Assembly (NCBI GenBank): GCA_944989445.1
Contig: CALYLW010000134.1
Span: 816,001 to 880,000, forward strand
Direction: 5' to 3'
Origin: Ampullaceana balthica
Lineage: Eukaryota; Mollusca; Gastropoda; Lymnaeidae
DNA: 64,000 bases
How positions within the stretch are numbered: position 1 is the first letter of the stretch; each line of letters starts with the position of its first letter. Below are positions 23,514-34,386 of this stretch, one piece after another. The translations under genes and the position numbers were made by a program. The notes below the pieces were generated by a model that saw only the letters and a program-made list of their open reading frames with translations, was not told the DNA's origin and ran no database searches.

Positions 23514-24500
23514 TAACATCATATAAAAGAAGCTCTGCCATAGAACGTCATAAAGACATTGTTTCAGCTATGGGTTTCAATACAAAAATACAGAGGTCAC
23601 TGTGAATAGAATACTAATGGGTAGAAATCTTCAAGTTATGTAGTATTTTATTAGGGCAACTTATATCTTGAGCCTCTATGTCTGTTACACTCATATTTAT
23701 TATTTGCTTCAGTTACACTAATATCAAGTTTCTTTTTTTTTGCCATCAGTAAAGCTCATACTTATCAAGAAGTTTACTATCCATATGATGCAGTCAAGGT
23801 GTCAAGATATGGCTCTACAGTCTATTGAAAGGCATATGGTAATTAAATATTTTAATGTTCATGAAGCACTTTACACGTTTGAAAGTCACAAAATTAGAAT
23901 TTTATATTCAAATTTTATATGCACATTATAACGTTGTTAAATATGTTCCCTGTGTGAATTTCAAATATTGTTACTTTTTCTTGTCATCGTTATGCTTTGC
24001 ATCAATTCTTATTTTAACAAGAATGCATAAATGAATACAAATAAAGGAGGGGGTAGGGGCTGCCTACTGAAGTTCACAATACGGGTTGACACCATTCCCA
24101 AGCTACGTCGTTGGTTGCAATGACATTTACAGTTTTCGTGTTTCCGTTTCCTTCATACAATTATCTACATCTTTGAAAAAGAATCTATTAGAATATATTT
24201 ATTCAATTTTCATTACATCTCGTTTAATTATCTGAATCCAGCTTTAGTTCATGTATCTGAATCTGTCTCCAATACAGACAACTGGTCATTAAATCCAAGC
24301 GTATAGTTAGTCTCTTAAACGTATGATATTTGTTTTCCCTGAAAACGATTTTTGTGTTGCTAAAAATGAAAAGTCAACTCTATCAAAGCAACGATTATTG
24401 TCTCCCTTGAAGCTGATATTATTTTGTAGGACTTTTCCTCGGGCTTGATGAAAACTAAATCTGGTCTGATTACTAATAACGGCACATTCACCTTTTAAGC
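23514..24500. other. no gene recognised
   Basis: AT-rich. A 63-residue plus-strand frame at 23740-23931 lacks family features. Confidence 0.6.
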
Positions 24501-24560
24501 CAGTGGTTCTCAACCTATGGAGATGTCCCTTGTGGTCCGCGAGCAGAGGATGAAATTTTA
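24501..24560 (+). mobile_element. single hAT terminus
   Basis: CAGTGGTTCTCAACCTATGG at 24501 is a typical hAT terminal repeat followed by a GGTCCGCGAGCAG-type subterminal. The matching right end is not seen before 25500, where the 54-bp array and TA-rich sequence intervene. Probably the left end of a disrupted element. Confidence 0.6.
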
Positions 24561-24764
24561 ATTTTTAAAATTAAAAACACAAAAAGGTTTAAAACTTGTT
24601 ACTTTAAAAAAACACACATATTGATTAATTTTAATCACTTGATGGCGATGGCGACTATAATAATATGTTTTGGTTCTATGTTTACTTTTAGCTTTACCGG
24701 AAATTACATGATATCACACTAGATTGTAGAATACTATAATTGTTATCTTGACAATCAGAAATAA

Positions 24765-25250
24765 GATCAAAGGTATTCAAGAATTAGTGTCAACACGATG
24801 AATAAGGTCCTGAAGTAAGATCAAAGGTATTCAAGAATTAGTGTCAACACGATGAATAAGGTCCTGAAGTAAGATCAAAGGTATTCAAGAATTAGTGTCA
24901 ACACGATGAATAAGGTCCTGAAGTAAGATCAAAGGTATTCAAGAATTAGTGTCAACACGATGAATAAGGTCCTGAAGTAAGATCAAAGGTATTCAAGAAT
25001 TAGTGTCAACACGATGAATAAGGTCCTGAAGTAAGATCAAAGGTATTCAAGAATTAGTGTCAACACGATGAATAAGGTCCTGAAGTAAGATCAAAGGTAT
25101 TCAAGAATTAGTGTCAACACGATGAATAAGGTCCTGAAGTAAGATCAAAGGTATTCAAGAATTAGTGTCAACACGATGAATAAGGTCCTGAAGTAAGATC
25201 AAAGGTATTCAAGAATTAGTGTCAACACGATGAATAAGGTCCTGAAGAAT
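24765..25250. repeat. 54-bp tandem repeat, nine apparently identical copies
   Basis: Units start GATCAAAGGTATTCAAGAAT at 24765, 24819, 24873, 24927, 24981, 25035, 25089, 25143 and 25197. By eye I find no substitution between units, in contrast to nearly every other array in the window. This suggests very recent expansion or strong homogenisation. Confidence 0.95.
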
Positions 25251-25386
25251 TTTAAAATAATTATTTTAGGCCTCTTTGTGATGACGAAGGCTTTCTTCCA
25301 TAACTATAACTTGTCTATAACTGTCCAGCTTGACCAGCATGCTCGTCGCGCTCTGACGTTTAAAAAAATCTCTTAAATAATATATA

Positions 25387-25399
25387 TACACACACACAT

Positions 25400-25479
<80 letters not shown>

Positions 25480-25510
25480 ATATATATATATAGATATATA
25501 TATATATATG
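25387..25510. repeat. (CA)n(TA)n microsatellite
   Basis: CA dinucleotides pass into about 100 bases of TA, interrupted by a CTATATATATATAGA palindrome-like block. Confidence 0.95.
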
Positions 25511-25554
25511 TCGCCCCAGAATAATAACCAAACGCCTTGGAAAATTCGATTAAG

Positions 25555-25696
25555 GGAGGTTAAAGCCACAAAATCTTGGAGTTATGGAGATCTAAAATAC
25601 ATTAGTCTTATGGAATTTGGCGGCCGGGACCTAACAATTAATTCGACAGAGGGAGGTTTTCGACTTAGGGAATTTCGACTTACCGAGGTCCGACTG
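25555..25696 (-). mobile_element. pogo/Tigger-like terminal fragment
   Basis: Inverted, the right end reads CAGTCGGACCTCGGTAAGTC, then further GTCGAA repeats, and is followed on the plus strand by TA (25697-25698). This resembles the CAGT-GACCTCG termini and TA target of pogo/Tigger (Tc1-mariner) elements. The left end is not visible and may have been lost in the adjacent TA microsatellite. Confidence 0.5.
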
Positions 25697-25698
25697 TA

Positions 25699-27985
25699 TT
25701 TAGATATTTTCTTAAATTTTATTCATAATTAAATCGATCAATATATACATATAAATCATCAAAGCGTCTAGAGTCTGGAACCCAAGCTCCGACTGCAAAA
25801 AATTTGATTGAAAGTGGTGTAGCAAAGTAATAGTACATGGTGATGTAACCACCATTGTGAGATATAGGTCATGGTGTCACGGCAAAGTCCGAGTATACCA
25901 AAAACCCGACTTGTCCACCGTCACAAATAAAAATATTTTTAAAACCTGGCGTATCTGTATCCCCACCTGCCATCGAGCGATTGGTCGAGCAAGGGGTCTT
26001 AGGGGAAACGCTTACCCCAGACGCCTGGAAGACAAGGAGTTTTAAGTGCATTAACTCTATGTCATGGGTAGCACGATCGATAACCTTCGGCCCAGGTCTG
26101 CTTGACCTTATGGCTGGACTCAACGTTTCTGTTAGCGTCCAGTGTCGCGTGGGATGACAGTACTGTGGACGCGGCACATGGACACTGACCAGCGACACTG
26201 GTGGCTATTGGTGTGTGAGGGGGGGCGCCGTCTCTTGCGTTGGTGACTTTCCAGTGACCGGTCCGATCCGACTGAAAACACTTCATGTAATACAACTGAA
26301 GACATAAACCACATCCAACGCCAGTCAACGATACTTCTGTCAAAAGACATTAAACATAAAAAAAAATAGTTTTTTTCGTAATTGCAGGCAAATAGTCTTG
26401 TTGGAGGAAGGAGGCACACACAAAATGGGCTCGGGGACTTTTAAAATCTGATCGGCTTGTTTATTTCGGTTAAGTTCGGTTTTTATTTTAATATGTCTGT
26501 GGTCCGAGAACCTACAATAAATGTCTAAAAATGTTAAACTTTCAAAAACTGAACTAATCAGCGTGCATGGCTTTATTTGCTGAACGGCATAAAATATAGA
26601 AGTAATTACAATTTCATAAACTTTGTGCTTACACGCACTTGAAACGATGTCAAGCAATATCTTTAAAAAAAATGTCCGAATGAATAAAACTAGTGTTCAC
26701 AGATATACAGGTCTTCTTACATCTATGTAATTTACGTCATGTCTTATATTTTAATGTTGGTGTTAACACTCATTCGGAACTAGACGTGAATCAATATTTC
26801 TTGGCATATCACCTATATTTACATTATAAAATTTTTAGACTTTTCTTATGAGTTTTTATGATCAAAACATCGAGTTGTTATGAATTCATTAAGTTTATGT
26901 AAACGGGAACGACCAGTAACATCATGATTCATACCAGCAATCTATGACCGTCTTTTAAAAATTTACATTTATAGAGGTGTTTATAGATGTAAAGACATGA
27001 CTCATTTATTTAAATGGCGTTATTTTTTAACATTTTTCATTAACAAATGTCACGTGGTACTTCAGTGTTTTCAAAAAAGAAAATGGCATTTTCGCTGATT
27101 GTTTTGTAAGCTGGCGAGGAGAACGAATGATTTTGTCGTAATAAATTAAACATAGCTGAAAGACAGGACAGTCAAGCCAAAAAAAAAGGCGTTAATACGG
27201 CAGTAACCATCGTTGTAAAATACAAATAACATTTAACTAACTATAAGTCAATCTAATATATGACTACATTTTATGAAAATAAGGAGTCAGTGCTTTTTCT
27301 ATGAACGAATATATCCATTATGAAAGACGAATTAAATTTTTTTAAATGTTGATTGAAATTGAATACTGAATCTGATTTTGTTGTTATTTATCTATTGAGA
27401 ACAAGTTAGTTTTCCTTTTGTGTATATTTAAATAACACGTATAAAAACTTTAATAAATTACCTTAATTGTTAACGGAGTTACTATTCTAGGGAAAATTTC
27501 TAATTGAATGTTTATAAATGTGAAAACAACAAACAACACTTAAAATACCCCCCCCACGTCCAAACCTCTGCAGCCCCACTTCACTCCTGTTGATAGGTGG
27601 ATAAGTCTCGTGAGGAACCTCATCTCGCGAGAACACGTTTAGCCCTGAGATCATTAGTTTTCATCTCACTCACATTAGTTCAACACAAACAACAAAATGC
27701 TGAGCAGACAAGAACCAGAACTGTGAACCAAATGGATGAGAGTTGTGTAACCTTGTTAGGCAAGGTCCTGATTTAGCTAAGCTACGGTAACTCTGTGCCA
27801 AAGGTTCACTGCCGCTGGTGGCGGTGTGATTACCAAACTTGATGATCATTAATGGTTTCCCTTTCTCTACAGATATATATTTTCAGCAGTGGTTCTAACT
27901 CTGTATGATTTATAAATAGAAAATTCAGTCTTTGTCATGAAAGAACAAATACTGATTATAATCGTTTGACTTGAGGTAAAGCCCC
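25699..27985. other. no gene recognised; GC-richer patch 25860-26340
   Basis: The patch holds overlapping open frames (about 95-109 residues) in several frames, none recognisable. A block with CAGTGTCGC / GCGACACTGG resembles short inverted sequence. From 26.7 to 27.95 kb it is AT-rich and featureless. Confidence 0.45.
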
Positions 27986-27995
27986 TGTCAAAATT

Positions 27996-28302
27996 GAACT
28001 CTTCAATCACAAATACAATACTTTAATCACAAATACGACACTTTAATCACATATACGACACTTTAATCACAAATACGACACTTTATTCACAAATACGACA
28101 CTTTAATCACAAATACGACACTTTAATCACATATACGACACTTTATTCACACATAAGACACTTTCATAACAAATACGACACTTTAATCACAAATACGACA
28201 CTTTAATCACATATACGACACTTTAATCACAAATACGATACTTTAATCACATATACGACACTTTAATCACAAATACGACACTTTAATCACAAATACGACA
28301 AA
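27996..28302. repeat. 20-bp minisatellite, about fifteen copies
   Basis: Units CTTTAATCACAAATACGACA repeat every 20 bp, with CATATACG and CTTTATTC variants. Confidence 0.95.
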
Positions 28303-29222
28303 GTCAATATACAATGTTCAAAAATCGGAACTTGTGCTGCATATTTTGAGCTAGAATATTATCCTCTTTTTGAAAGCGTGTGTTAAAAGTTTAGTGATTT
28401 TCATCGGCTTGGAACTGTAACCCAAACATAAGATGTCAATCACAGTTACATGGACATGACACTTAGCAACATTTCATAAACCAAAACAAACAAAATGCGT
28501 GTAACTTATAATTTTTTGATAATTAAAAAAAATAATCAGTTGCAAAAAATCTAGAAAATCTTAAATTCCATTATCTTGAAATAAACTGTTTAGTTTTTAA
28601 TAGAATGGCACATCCAGAAGGGGGGAGGGAGAGGGGATGGAGAGGGGAGGGCGTGGACGCGGTTTAAAACCAGATCATAACCCATTTTGCGGTCAGAAAA
28701 GTTGGCTGAAACCCGAAAGAACATTAAGGGACAGTATTAGAGGAGAGCGAAAAATTTAAATTATGGCAAACCACTAAATAGCATCTATGCGCCGGAGCCA
28801 TAATTTCAGTATGTACAGACATCTTACACTTCAGCAATAATAAGCAAATGTTTAAGAAACGTTGGGTTCACAATATTAAGGGAGACCAATCTAAAAAAAA
28901 ATATTTAAAGAGAAGCGACTCTCACGTATTCATAGACTAAAAAAAAATACTTTTTAAAATTATATTTTAATCAATGAGTTCAAAGTGAAACTTTAAACAC
29001 CCACGCACCATGTGGCCCATAAGACCGTTCATTGAACCGTAGCCCAATCACTACCAATCCCTGCAAACAATTACCCTCCTGAATATTTCATTACACAATT
29101 ACCATTCGTTTGGATGCTTGTTACGTTCATTCAATGGTAGCAGCAGATACGTGGAAATTAATTCATGATATACAAGGTCCTTACACTCCTTTTAAATATT
29201 AATAAACAAAACAAAGGGGGTT
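28303..29222. other. no gene recognised
   Basis: AT-rich with a G/A-rich tract near 28620-28650. No coding signal. Confidence 0.6.
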
Positions 29223-29345
29223 ACCTTAACTTATCTTATCTTGCTGTAACAGGCGCTCCTTCTAAACAGATGATTATTGCGTCCTATGCGTGTCCATGAT
29301 TCAGTGGTATCTTCAATCTTGGATTCGATCGCCACCCCCGTCACC
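29223..29345 (-). mobile_element. LINE/SINE 3' tail fragment
   Basis: Inverted, it carries GGACGCAATAATCATCTG, AGAAGGAGCGCCTGTTACAG and a short AAGATAAGATAAG tail, the same 3' end as the LINE copies at 20.1 and 22.0 kb and the SINE at 32.3 kb. The part upstream of the tail contains GGCGATCGAATCC, weakly like a Pol III B box. Confidence 0.65.
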
Positions 29346-29831
29346 TTGATCTTTGAGACATATCCGGAAGTACTGCAAGCATCGGAACCTGGACATTACC
29401 CTCAGATCTAAAATCATTTAAATTCTGAATTGACTCAATGAGCCACACACCAGACGTTAAACTGATCAAAACAGATATTGGACCTTCGAGTTGGCTGAAT
29501 GACAGAGAAACGATCTCTGCGGCTAACTGGGGCCTGGTAATCTAATTAAAATAAAACTTATGGATTTATGTTTTGAATATTTATTAAAATACATTAAAAA
29601 GGGTTCCTATTTTTTTTTATTTTAAATTTGAACTCCCATTCTCTAAGATAAATGCATCGAGTGTTAATATTATTAAATGCCATTTTCTACGAATACGTGT
29701 GGTCTCCCCTTAATTGCCTGGGCCCTATATTTAAAAAAAACGTAACTACTATAATAAGAATGTAAGAAAATTTTACATTTTGAAACATATAGACTGAATA
29801 ATGCGCAAATTTAAATAATATAAAAAGGCTA
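29346..29831. other. no gene recognised
   Basis: AT-rich sequence, nothing supported. Confidence 0.55.
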
Positions 29832-30079
29832 TCTACTATATAAAAGCCAAGGTCACTCATTCTGTAACGCTGTAAGGGACATAACAATATTATCGATATT
29901 TATGCTGATTATGTCCCTTAATAGTTTGGCGTGTGCAGAATTTTTAATGACAGTCATTTAGGCTCACTCATTCTGTAACGCTAAAAATGGAATTACCCAA
30001 ACAACGCACGAACCTGTTACGTCAGCATTTGTGTTGAAGTAGATAACATTTTGTGTCTACAACTGCGAATGTTGGCTAG
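29832..30079 (+). mobile_element. possible small Helitron, 248 bp
   Basis: TCTACTATATAAAAGCC follows an A at 29831 and resembles the 5' ends at 11248 and 23513. CTAG at 30076-30079 is followed by T. The only stem near the 3' end is AACATT/AATGTT with a long loop, so the right boundary is uncertain. GGTCACTCATTCTGTAACGC-type sequence occurs twice inside (29852 and 29961). Confidence 0.4.
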
Positions 30080-30271
30080 TTTTGTGAGCTACGCCATGGA
30101 GTATACATCAGTTGTGTCCGTGTTAATGATTTATTTTCAACACACATTTGAGGATTTATATTTATAAAATGCTTTTTGCACATTTCAGAAAGTTTAATAT
30201 TTCGTATTTATCAAACAAGGAATATTACCCATAAATAAGCGGTGAAACGTGAACGCGTCAGCTGTTCCGCA

Positions 30272-30442
30272 ATGGAGGACGGGTTTCAGAACGGGCAGAG
30301 GGTTTTCGGAAATAATAATCATGCCAATGTCGTTGGAAGAGTCATTAAAACTGTAATAATTGTTGGAGGAATAGCAGGTCTCGCAGCGGGGAAATTCTTA
30401 CAATTGGAAGGATTATATGATTACGCATGCACTAACATTCCC
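30272..30442 (+). CDS. possible first exon of a flavin amine oxidase (polyamine oxidase-like), orphan
   Basis: ATG at 30272 (G at -3, G at +4) opens a 57-codon frame. Residues 26-45 (KTVIIVGGIAGLAAGKFLQL) resemble the N-terminal FAD-binding beta-alpha-beta unit of flavin amine oxidases such as spermine/polyamine oxidases. The frame meets a consensus donor GTAAGT at 30443 in phase 0 and then a stop. Odd points: the dinucleotide motif reads G-G-I-A-G, one residue short of GxGxxG, as if one GGA codon of a GGAGGAGGA run had been lost. The usual acidic beta-2 end is replaced by YACTNIP. No later exon was recognised downstream. It could be a diverged gene, a pseudogene, or a gene fragment carried by the Helitron-like sequence just upstream. 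What is seen is only this exon; the family call is inference from one motif. Confidence 0.35.
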
Positions 30443-30451
30443 GTAAGTTAA

Positions 30452-31360
30452 TTGGGCTTCTGAAAAAAGTGAGCGCCATCGGTGCCCCAGAACAACCTAG
30501 TAATACAATAATGATGATTACGGTCATTTAGAATAATAATGGTGTTTTAAACATATTCGCAAGGCAAAGCAACCTTCCAAAAACAAGTATAATGCATTAT
30601 GAAACTATAGTTAAATAACGAAAACATTTTAAAAAATATTAAAAACTCGAAATAAATTTGCCGAATACATGTCTTTAAGCATAGCTTCACAGCAAAAGTG
30701 CTGAATAACTTTTCATTTATCCAAAGCATTGTTTTAACTTCCACCATCAAAAAGATAATATCTGGTATAATTTTCTCGAATTCGTTAGAGGCGAATAATA
30801 CAAGTGTTTATATTTAGGCATTAAAAGAAAGATGTAAAGACATTTTTTAGACAATGATTGCCATGCCTCATGGCGTGGAAGCCAGTCTTTAAAACTATAA
30901 GCATTTACGGAAATCTTTATTCTCCACAAAGTTGAGAGGCGAATAAATGCCGTGCAATGAAAGAATCATGACGTCACTCGTGTTAAACACAAGAACAAAT
31001 GAGGTTCAGGATTGAACGTCTGTTGTTAATCACATAAAAGAAAGTTTGATGTGTTCATAACACGTCACTACACCCAATGGCGTCACCAGGGTTGGCGTCA
31101 CCCAGTGCGGTTACACATGGTGTCACACCCTCACGACTTACACCATAGACCTCCTCCGAGTCTGCCAGTGGCCAAATAAGGGGAGCATAGAGAATTTTAC
31201 GTTTTGGTGCACCCGCCCTTGTGATGGTGTCACCCGGTGTGGTCCGCACCACAAGCACCACCCTGGTGACGCCTCTGACTTCACCAGTTTAACGGGGCTC
31301 GACTCAAGAGACATAGCGTTTGAAATGTCACGAGATCCCGTCGATCTCGGTTCTCTGGAG
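30452..31360. other. no gene recognised
   Basis: AT-rich to 31000, then a GC-richer patch 31040-31280 containing repeated GGTGTCACCC/GGTGACGCC-type words. No exon continuing the 30272 frame was found. Confidence 0.45.
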
Positions 31361-31618
31361 CAAAGGGAGGGGTCCCTTCACTTACCTGAACTAAAGTGAT
31401 ATCATGTCCCTATCAACAGCAAAGGGAGGGGTCACTTCACTTACCTGAACTAAAGTGATCTCATGTCCCTATCTAACAGCAAAGGGAGGGGTCACTTCAC
31501 TTACCTGAACTAAAGTGATCTCATGTCCCTATCAAACAGCCATGGGAGGGGTCACTTCACTTACCTGAACTAAAGTGATCTCATGTCCCGATCAAACAGC
31601 CATGGGAGAGGTCACTTC
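31361..31618. repeat. ~60-bp minisatellite, left block
   Basis: Four-plus units of about 60 bp carry AAAGGGAGGGGTCACTTCAC and TACCTGAACTAAAGTGATCT. The array is split by the solo LTR at 31619-31956 and resumes at 31957. Confidence 0.93.
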
Positions 31619-31956
31619 TGTCACATGTGAATGCCATGGGTGTACCATGTGTATAATGCGTGATCGTCTGACGGAGAGGTCACGTGAAGCAATAGGCGCG
31701 AAAAGGTAGAAGCCTTCCCATTGGCTGAAATGGTTGGGCGATGAGTTGTCAGAGGAGTTCCGTAGTGAAAGGACGGAAAGTGTGTGTGCCTCAAGATTTC
31801 CACGTTGTATAACCTCAAATGATATTTCTGTGTACAAAGTATACATATTAAAGTTGTTTTGTTGAAACAAGTTCTTCAGTGGATTATTGTGTGCAAGATT
31901 CTGTATTGAGAGAACGCCTACAAAAGAGTTACATATAAAATATAGTTGCAGTTACA
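31619..31956. mobile_element. solo LTR, 338 bp
   Basis: It starts TGTCACATGTG and ends AGTTACA (TGT...ACA). It is flanked by a perfect 5-bp duplication ACTTC (31614-31618 and 31957-31961) that is part of the host minisatellite unit, and the minisatellite resumes in register on the other side. An ATTAAA-type polyadenylation word lies near 31848. There is no internal coding region, so this is the product of LTR-LTR recombination or an isolated LTR. Orientation cannot be fixed; superfamily (perhaps Gypsy) is unproven. Confidence 0.85.
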
Positions 31957-32298
31957 ACTTCACTTACCTGAACTAAAGTGATCTCATGTCCCTATCAACA
32001 GCAAAGGGAGGGGTCACTTCACTTACCTGAACTAAAGTGATCTCATGTCCCTATCTAACAGCAAAGGGAGGGGTCACTTCACTTACCTGAACTAAAGTGA
32101 TCTCATGTCCCTATCAAACAGCCATGGGAGGGGTCACTTCACTTACCTGAACTAAAGTGATCTCATGTCCCTATCAACAGCAAAGGGAGGGGTCACTTCA
32201 CTTACCTGAACTAAAGTGATCTCATGTCCATATCAAACAGCAAAGGGAGGCGTCACTTCACTTACCTGAAATAAAGTGATCTCATGTACCTATCAACA
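31957..32298. repeat. ~60-bp minisatellite, right block
   Basis: About six further units of the array at 31361-31618. It ends at the SINE insertion at 32301. Confidence 0.93.
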
Positions 32299-32300
32299 GC

Positions 32301-32568
32301 GGTGGTCGAGTGGCAGCGCGCTCGACTGGCGTACCGATGGTCACGGGTTCGAATCCATGTCAAGGCAAGGATTTGTTCCCGGGGCCTAGGGCGTCCCTGA
32401 GTCACCCAGCTCCGAATGGGTACCTAACACTAGTTAGGCGGCTGGGTAATGCGTGGAACCCACAAAGCCGAGGCATGTGAACGCTGCATCACTTGCCAAC
32501 AGATGATCTCTCATGGTCTGTGGACGCAATTATCTTCTGCATAGAAGGATCGTCTGTATTGATAAGAT
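32301..32568 (+). mobile_element. tRNA-derived SINE with LINE-type 3' tail
   Basis: The head contains a Pol III A box TGGTCGAGTGG (about 32303) and B box GGTTCGAATCC (about 32345) spaced as in a long-variable-arm tRNA. A GC-richer body with GGTACCTAACACTAGTTAGG follows. The 3' part, GGACGCAATTATCTTCTGCA, AGAAGGATCGTCTGT and GATAAGAT, is the same tail as the local LINE 3' ends at 20.1 and 22.0 kb. AACAGC (32295-32300 and 32569-32574) is a probable short target duplication. The tRNA-like head lacks full cloverleaf pairing, so it is not called a tRNA gene. Confidence 0.88.
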
Positions 32569-32763
32569 AACAGCAAACACACAAATGGGGATTCTATCTC
32601 GGGTTGGGACTAGAGTGGTTCCATTGACCTCCCACTCAATGGACATGTCAGTAATTTAAAGCCTATCAATAACACGTACAGATTTGTTCACCACTGACCA
32701 AGTCTGATCGCTTTTATCAGCTGTCCGCTTACTGAGATGCTGAGGGTTTTTTTGGTAAACTCC

Positions 32764-32818
32764 CAGGTTAGGGGTAGGGTTAGGTCAGGCGTTAGGGTTA
32801 GGTTAGGTGTTAGGGTTA
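32764..32818. repeat. degenerate telomere-like TTAGGG stretch
   Basis: GGGTTAGG/GTTAGGGTTAGG words in an imperfect cluster of about 50 bp. The canonical metazoan telomere unit is TTAGGG, and interstitial copies are common. Confidence 0.6.
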
Positions 32819-32886
32819 CATCGGAGACAGGTTACATTTCTGATTACTGGCAGTTAAAAAACACTATTTACAATGATTATTAAATA

Positions 32887-33160
32887 CTAGTGCATCACCC
32901 GTCAAAAATGACGGAAGTTTTCAAAATAAATACACATCGGATTAAAAAATAAAGCAATACATAACTTACATGTATTTTATTTATTTTTTATTGTATTCAT
33001 TTATTTCCCTATTGAACAATTTTTTTGCGGACGTTCGAAAAGAGTTATTTTTGGTGCAGTAATTTGGTGCGCTGCTTTCTAAAATTAGTAGCGTCACGGA
33101 TAGGAAAGACGGGATAGATGGGACGTGACTTACATTGCAAATTATGTATATTGATGATTT
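32887..33160 (-). mobile_element. Helitron 3' part, inverse of the 15.1-kb copy
   Basis: On the minus strand it ends CTAG (32887-32890) then T, with hairpin CCGTCA-TTTT-TGACGG just inside. The adjoining ~250 bp match 15051-15297 in opposite orientation (GAACGTCCGCA, GGTGCAGTAATTTGGTGCGC, CTAAAATTAGTAGCGTCAC). The 5' end was not found. Confidence 0.8.
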
Positions 33161-34386
33161 GCAATAAATAACCCCTTTAAAGCGCATGTTTTACTACTGA
33201 AACTAGTCCCGTAAGGTAGCTGACTTATATTGGGACTAGAACCAAAAACTGCTGGACTCTTATTGAGAAAAGGAATAAATAATTTGGGCATTTGTGAATC
33301 GTTTGAAGTTTAAAGTCGCACGCCTGATTTATTAAAACTCAGTGAGAAAAGTTTTCAGCCTAATTCTATCCAACTATTATCTACTCAAATCTTTTGAAGA
33401 CAATTTAAAAATTGTAAATTCTCGTCCAACGGTAATCTGTCAAATCGCAAAATGAAAAATAAAGGTAATCCGATAAAATAAATAATTAAATAAAACCGTT
33501 TTGAATAACTTTGATATGTATTTTCGTTTTCGAATTAAACCCATTTAAAGAAAAGTGGGTTTATTTCTCATAGCCAGATTTTAGTTTACATTGTATGGCC
33601 GGATAGGATTGATCTTGTTGCTGTTTTGATCGATCAAAGAAGAGAACCTTTGAATCGATGAACGATTCATCTGAACATCCAGCGTAAGGACCACTCTGCC
33701 AAACCCTCCACCAATACACGGCTGCTCTCCCCTTTAAAATTGCAACACTTCAGCCACATTTGTTATTTTATCATATTTTGCCAGATTTTTTTCTCCCCAA
33801 ATCCCATTGTTCGCATCGCTTCTAGCCAGAGTAAATATTTGGTCGTCTGGACGATTCTGGTCAAAAGCCCCTATAACCTCACTTGACCCATCGGGCACAG
33901 TAAATAACATGTTTTTTCCCCCCTAAACAACTGCTGCCGCTCCGTATTGATACCTCATTCTGTTTGATCGCCCACTTAGATTCAGCTGTGGCCCGGAGTT
34001 CGTGCCAAGGCAAGTTGTTCCCTTTAAGTCTTTCCAGCCGTTTGATGTTCTTGCATGGCGGACATAATTACCCACGCGGCTGATATCGGAAGGGCTCTAA
34101 ATCTGAAAAGACTTCTATACCTCTGTTTATGCGCCCAAAACATAAATTCGCAAACCAATCATTTCGCGAACAGGCGGTGACACGTTTTCCATGTAACGCG
34201 TTTTTTTCCCAAGAAAATGGTGGCTCACACATTTTATTCGATTTACGTCTTTAGGCAGATTTAAAAGGATTAAGAACGGCTACTCTAGAGTGTTGCTGCA
34301 GCCATCAATGTGTGTTCAAGCGTGGGTGCTTTGTTTTCTGATTTGTTAGATGGCGAGTCTTTAAATCACGAAACGATCCGAACACT
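33161..34386. other. no gene recognised
   Basis: AT-rich, slightly GC-richer from 33.65 to 34.2 kb. No recognisable frame. Confidence 0.55.

Noticed and set aside
25869..26419. Several overlapping open frames of 93-109 codons on the minus strand
   Set aside because: They occur in more than one frame over the same GC-richer patch and none shows a known motif.
32301..32372. tRNA gene
   Set aside because: A and B boxes are good but cloverleaf pairing is incomplete and the sequence continues into a SINE body and LINE-type tail.
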